Below are positions 28,982 through 32,322 of a DNA stretch of 32,322 nucleotides, piece by piece (positions within the stretch are counted from its first letter, which is position 1; the number at the start of each line of letters is the position of its first letter). The notes beneath the pieces are model-generated. The model made no database searches. It was not told where the DNA came from and was given only the letters and a program-made list of their open reading frames with translations. Location of the stretch: positions 1 through 32,322 of the IMG/VR virus record IMGVR_UViG_3300001097_000037. One strand, written 5' to 3'. The translations under genes were made by a program, and so were the position numbers. Source of the DNA: a virus.

Positions 28982-29394
28982 AGTTGTGTTATTTTAAATT
29001 CGTAATTAATTAATTTTCTAAATATAGTTTGTGTGCTTGTGATTAAACTTAAATCGTCTGGATAAGTTATGTTAACATTGTCGACTGAAAAATTATCTAT
29101 TGAAATGCTTTGAGTTTCATTCATTACCATTTCTTTGATATTATCTGCTAATACTCGACTGCCTGAAATGTTATCAAAAAGAGTAACAACGTCTAAAACT
29201 ATAAAGCAATTCCAGCTAACTATATCGCATTTATGGTCTTTGTTAGGTGTCATTGATTGATTAATCATAAGAATGTAAGCATCTGAATTAAAAGGCGCTC
29301 TATAATCATGTACGGTAATTGTTTTACCATCTACTATTTGACCGCTTAAAGTGGTTGCAAAATACTTCCTTATGTGTTTATCTGGATTAATCAT
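28978..29394 (-). CDS. Tail terminator/completion protein (DUF3168-like position)
   Basis: The 138-residue protein begins MINPDKHIRKYFATTLSGQI and lies just before the tail tube gene, sharing ATGA with it. The pattern ILMINQSMTPNKDHKC, WNCFIVLDVVTLFDNI and FRKLINYEFKITQL fits the beta-alpha fold of tail terminator proteins, which cap the tube and join it to the head. Identification relies on place and size. Confidence 0.78.
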   Translation of the reverse strand: MINPDKHIRKYFATTLSGQIVDGKTITVHDYRAPFNSDAYILMINQSMTPNKDHKCDIVSWNCFIVLDVVTLFDNISGSRVLADNIKEMVMNETQSISIDNFSVDNVNITYPDDLSLITSTQTIFRKLINYEFKITQL

Positions 29395-29827
29395 TTATTT
29401 TACTCAAATAGTTTTGTAAATCTTTTAATATTCTTTCTTTTCCCGCTCTAAATGCTGGTATGAAATAAGGCGTTGGCATTATCATTCCTTTACCATTCAC
29501 ATAATAACTCCATGATATTTCATTCCATCCTTCTGGAACGTCTACAAATGCGCCAGTACCAAATTCCGCATAAGCACCCATCACTGAGTTAACCGATACT
29601 GTGTATTTTAATTCGCTTACTTTATCGGTTGCAATACTTTGATTAATCTCTCCATTAGTTGGGAATCCCGTACCTCCTTTCGTTTTAAACATCTTTGGTG
29701 CGTTCCTAGATGCCTCACTTGCTATCTCATTAGCGTTCAACCTTACTATGTCTCCAACTATCTTAGAACTCTGTTGGTTCATCTTAGATAGCTTAACTTG
29801 TAATTGATTTACGTCTTTAAGTTTCAT
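29387..29827 (-). CDS. HK97 gp10-like head-tail protein
   Basis: Contains the marks of the HK97 gp10 family: an N-terminal helix with many polar residues (VKLSKMNQQSSKIVGDI), YAEFGTGAFVDVP, and TPYFIPAFRAGKERILKDL near the C-terminus. The protein completes the neck between head and tail. The length of 146 is typical. The start overlaps the stop of the frame-split gene upstream as ATGA and its stop overlaps the next start by eight bases. Confidence 0.9.
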   Translation of the reverse strand: MKLKDVNQLQVKLSKMNQQSSKIVGDIVRLNANEIASEASRNAPKMFKTKGGTGFPTNGEINQSIATDKVSELKYTVSVNSVMGAYAEFGTGAFVDVPEGWNEISWSYYVNGKGMIMPTPYFIPAFRAGKERILKDLQNYLSKIND

Positions 29828-30019
29828 TTTAAATCGTGTTCACATAGAAATTTAACAGTAACAAAACACTGTTTATTATTTCTTTCTCTTTTTTCAACGC
29901 TAGTTGAATTCATGCTGTTCTCTATTATTAGATCAACCTCTGGCAACATTTCGCCACTAGGTAGTTTGAACTCTTATATATCCTTTTTCATCTACTACTA
30001 TTTTTGGTATTGGTTTCAT
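29824..30019 (-). pseudogene. Small head-tail gene split by an apparent +1 shift
   Basis: From ATG at 30019 the frame reads MKPIPKIVVDEKGYI and then meets TAG at 29959-29957. Skipping one base (the A at 29974) gives EFKLPSGEMLPEVDLIIENS, then MNSTSVEKRERNNKQCFVTV, KFLCEHDLK and a TGA at 29826-29824 that overlaps the gp10-like ATG as ATGA. The two halves look like one protein of about 64 residues. Explanations: sequence error, real mutation, programmed +1 frameshift, or internal start at ATG 29949. The last would give 41 residues. Confidence 0.65.
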
Positions 30020-30031
30020 AATCTTTTGGTT

Positions 30032-30352
30032 TTAAGTTTCATCACAATATAAATTAATCTCGATGTTGTCCAAATTTACGTTTTCTATTCCTTTTATAAT
30101 GAATTTGGAACCGTTAAATTTAATAAACATATCTTCATTTATAAAATTGTTGCCTTTGCGTATCCTGAATATAACTGGGTTTTTAAAATCGTTTAACCCG
30201 TATAACTGGAATTTATTTCCTGCACCTTGGGTTCTCTTTTGCGCCCATTTATCGAACTGCTTAACTTCTTGATTAGTATACCCGCCGAACCCGTCTTCAA
30301 TCTCAATAGACTGCCAAACTTCTATTATATCGGTGTATCTTCTAGCTCTCAT
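30032..30352 (-). CDS. Head closure / head-tail joining protein (SPP1 gp16-like)
   Basis: From ATG at 30352, which overlaps the preceding stop as ATGA, it makes 106 residues beginning MRARRYTDIIEVWQSIEIED. An upstream start at 30364 adds MHCF and is less likely. The pattern DGFGGYTNQEVKQFDKWAQK, then VIFRIRKGNNFINEDMFIKF and FIIKGIENVN, is that of the phage head-tail joining family (PF05521), which plugs the portal after packaging. It follows the connector gene, as usual. Confidence 0.88.
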   Translation of the reverse strand: MRARRYTDIIEVWQSIEIEDGFGGYTNQEVKQFDKWAQKRTQGAGNKFQLYGLNDFKNPVIFRIRKGNNFINEDMFIKFNGSKFIIKGIENVNLDNIEINLYCDET

Positions 30353-30804
30353 GAAACAATGCAACGTTTATAGGTAAACATAATACTATTGGCACGTTCT
30401 GGAATGTCGGCTTTGTTTCCCTCGTTTTCCGCTTCGTAATACCAATTTTCTATAATCATTAACGCCACATCAATCAAAGGACTAGGAACGTCATAAGGGC
30501 TTATATACCCAACGTCCAAAGTAATCTTATCCGTATGAAATTCGTGTTTTAATGAGTAATGTAATGCTGTGACCTCCATATCATATTTATTTATTGGATA
30601 GTCAAATACTGATATTCTAGCATTATCAACGGACCGATAATAAGTCCTTTCACGTTGGTAAACTAAATGATTAGTGTTCTTTTCTATTAACTCCAATGCA
30701 GACGCTATCATTCTTTCGATTGAACTGTCATCAGCTGTAAAGTCCTCATCTATTCTAAGATGATTCTTTGCTTGTGATAAAGATATTACAGATAGGTAAC
30801 TCAT
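30349..30804 (-). CDS. Head-tail connector (gp6-like, Phage_connect_1)
   Basis: The 151-residue protein begins MSYLSVISLSQAKNHLRID, with SLSQAKNHLRIDEDF and DSSIERMIASALELIEK matching the gp6/SPP1 gp15-type connector family (PF05135), a helical ring below the portal. Later segments IDVALMIIENWYYE are typical of the C-terminal helices. It follows the 60-residue gene directly (stop adjacent to start). Confidence 0.92.
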   Translation of the reverse strand: MSYLSVISLSQAKNHLRIDEDFTADDSSIERMIASALELIEKNTNHLVYQRERTYYRSVDNARISVFDYPINKYDMEVTALHYSLKHEFHTDKITLDVGYISPYDVPSPLIDVALMIIENWYYEAENEGNKADIPERANSIMFTYKRCIVS

Positions 30805-30987
30805 TTACTTTTTTTCTTTCTTAGATATCTTTGGTTTACCTTCTTTTTTTTCTGTTTTAACCTCTTCGGCTAATTTACGCTCAATGGCAGATTTTGCCCT
30901 TGTGTCTGAAATATCTATAACATCGCCAACCTTTATGGCTTTGCTATTGGTCTTATCTATAAAATTCTTTAATGCTTTTATCTTCAT
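30805..30987 (-). CDS. Small lysine-rich protein after the capsid gene (60 aa)
   Basis: Begins MKIKALKNFIDKTNSKAIKV and contains VIDISDTRAKSAIERKLAEE, a pattern seen in small proteins adjacent to capsid genes (a short beta segment followed by RA...L helix). The C-terminal tail is highly basic (KTEKKEGKPKISKKEKK), which could bind DNA or the capsid. It may be a minor head protein. Function not known. Confidence 0.78.
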   Translation of the reverse strand: MKIKALKNFIDKTNSKAIKVGDVIDISDTRAKSAIERKLAEEVKTEKKEGKPKISKKEKK

Positions 30988-31000
30988 AATATTAAAATTA

Positions 31001-31024
31001 AGGGGCTGAAATTAATCAACCCCT
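31001..31024 (-). terminator. Hairpin after the capsid gene (partial terminator)
   Basis: On the minus strand AGGGGTTGA (31024-31016) pairs with TCAGCCCCT (31009-31001), nine pairs with one G-U and a six-base loop. The T run that follows is weak (TAATTTTAATATT). It would reduce but not stop transcription into the connector genes, making the capsid gene the most expressed. Confidence 0.65.
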
Positions 31025-31032
31025 ATTATTAA

Positions 31033-32289
31033 TTATACTGCTGGTTGAACTGTGTTAATATCGTCAATCGCTTGAGCAAAAGTACCTTTCAAGAAGGCAG
31101 GGATATGATGCTTTTTGATATAATGTACTGCTCTCATTTCAGCTAATATAGTAACTAAGTTTCTAGTAAAGTCATCATTTTCATAACCTAAGTTAATGTT
31201 GATTTCTTCCTTAATTCTAAGATTAGACTTATTAAAGTCTCCTACAAGGAAACTACCCGCAGTAATCGCTTCATTCTCAATAATTGGAATACCCGCAATT
31301 CTAAGCCCATCAGAGGTAACGAATGGAGGCAAGATGTAATGCCCGTCCTCGCCTTTCGCTAAGTCCATTAATGCTGCATCCATAGGATTAATAACCGCAT
31401 AATTAGGAGTAAATCTGTTACTCTTAACAAGCGAAACCGCAACTCTTAGTGCATCAACTCTGTTAGGAGTAGCAACTGAATCTATGAATGGAGTTCCTGT
31501 CACATCGAATGTCGGAGCATAAGTTAAAATGCCTTTGAGGTTTGTTGTTAAACCTGTTCCGCTTGCTAATTGTTCATCAAGTTTTAACTCGATTTCCTCA
31601 CGTAAGTCTGTGTTAATTTCAGAACGTAAGAAGTCTAAATCGTCTAGGGATTCTTTAGATACTTTTACAAAAGCTGTGATCTTCTTAACGTCTGCGCTTT
31701 CTTCTGTGTAGGTCCATGAAACCTGAGATTTCAATGCACCTTCCGCAGTCATTCCTGCAGAACCTTCTATAGCTTCCTTATTAACCCATGTTACCTTATT
31801 CCCAGTAATAGTCGAAACATTTACAAGGTTTCTAAGATAAGGCTGTCTGTTTGGAGCTTTAGAAATTGTTCTATCAATATCGGTGGTTAGAGAAGTTCCG
31901 TCATAAGATCCTAGAGTCATCGTTCCAACTGCTTTTACTTCCATGTTAACGGAAGTCGAACGGTTGGTTTTCAATTCATCAATAGCACTTTTAATTTCTG
32001 ATTTCTCGAAGTAAGATTTAACCTCACTGTCAATAGTGGCATTAGAACGCTTAGTTTCAACACCTTTCTTTTGCATCTTAATATCAAGTTTATCCAGGTG
32101 ATCTTGCATAGCCTTGATAGTAACATCTGTTTGGTCTTTAGATTTAGCATCTGCCAATTCTTTAACCATATCATTGTACTTTGTTTCCAAAGATTTGAAC
32201 TCATCGGCTGTGACCTCTGAGGTTTTCGCTTCGACTTGTTTTTTTAATTCGGCAAATTTTGTTTCCATTGCCTTTTGAATTTCATCCAT
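31033..32289 (-). CDS. Major capsid protein, HK97 fold
   Basis: The 418-residue protein has an N-terminal coiled-coil delta domain (about 1-80, with DEIQKAMETKFAELKKQVEA) that acts as scaffold and is probably removed by the missing protease. The mature part begins near residue 110 with the T-rich N-arm. It shows the HK97 pattern RNLVNVSTITGNKVTWVNKE, SWTYTEESADVKKITAFVKV, ESLDDLDFLRSEINTDLREEI, and AVINPMDAALMDLAKGEDGHYILP in the A domain. Assembled T=7-like shells are the norm for this family. Start chosen at the ATG at 32289; the remaining 33 bases to the edge are AT-rich with no recognisable feature. Confidence 0.95.
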   Translation of the reverse strand: MDEIQKAMETKFAELKKQVEAKTSEVTADEFKSLETKYNDMVKELADAKSKDQTDVTIKAMQDHLDKLDIKMQKKGVETKRSNATIDSEVKSYFEKSEIKSAIDELKTNRSTSVNMEVKAVGTMTLGSYDGTSLTTDIDRTISKAPNRQPYLRNLVNVSTITGNKVTWVNKEAIEGSAGMTAEGALKSQVSWTYTEESADVKKITAFVKVSKESLDDLDFLRSEINTDLREEIELKLDEQLASGTGLTTNLKGILTYAPTFDVTGTPFIDSVATPNRVDALRVAVSLVKSNRFTPNYAVINPMDAALMDLAKGEDGHYILPPFVTSDGLRIAGIPIIENEAITAGSFLVGDFNKSNLRIKEEININLGYENDDFTRNLVTILAEMRAVHYIKKHHIPAFLKGTFAQAIDDINTVQPAV

Positions 32290-32322
32290 TTTTTTAAAAT
32301 TTAAAATTATTAATTGTATTAA

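Noticed and set aside
1-32322. tRNA genes or rRNA
   Set aside because: No cloverleaf-like segments or conserved rRNA pieces were seen in the gene-free stretches.

Overview
This window is most of the genome of a tailed, long-tailed (siphovirus-like) phage of a Bacteroidetes host, most likely a flavobacterium. The evidence is the AT-rich sequence, at least four promoters of the Bacteroidetes type (TTG/TTTG, 19-21 bases, then TAnnTTTG), a BT4734-like primase, several small protein types typical of Flavobacteriia phages, and a T=7-style HK97 head with TP901-type tail genes. Nearly all genes lie on the minus strand. The left edge holds the first 17 codons of the portal gene, just after the large terminase. 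The right edge holds the major capsid gene. If the molecule is circular or circularly permuted, only the rest of portal and the prohead protease (about 2 kb) are missing (inference).

In minus-strand transcription order: head and head-tail genes (MCP, connector, head closure, a frame-split small gene, gp10-like, tail terminator) at 32289-28978; the tail tube, G/GT chaperone pair with a -1 frameshift site, tape measure, tail hub, a second tail-tube-like protein, fibre/baseplate proteins, a pectate-lyase-like beta-helix spike, collagen-like and lectin-like fibre proteins at 28981-17148; and a lysis block (small membrane proteins, M15 endolysin, holin candidate, a two-membrane protein) at 17148-14709. 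A plus-strand island at 12619-14613 follows, with an HTH repressor and its partner gene, then three accessory genes including a DNA methyltransferase. These are separated by imperfect palindromes that look like integron attC sites. Left of the island are minus-strand early genes (12504-10412), a putative origin or operator region with inverted iterons (10177-10356), and the replication operon: small HTH protein, primase-helicase, SNF2-type helicase and VRR-NUC nuclease. Then come several short operons of tightly coupled micro-genes (5640-1792), including a DnaA-domain-IV-like protein, then small and large terminase.

I see no integrase, recombinase, DNA polymerase, tRNA or CRISPR. Replication therefore probably uses the host polymerase. 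With a repressor-type switch but no integrase in a nearly full genome, the phage may be virulent, may persist as a plasmid, or may use a host recombinase. The features most worth a second look are the attC-like cassette array in a phage, the iteron/cruciform region before the replication operon, the decoded -1 frameshift in the tail chaperone, the frame-split head-tail gene, and the lyase spike.
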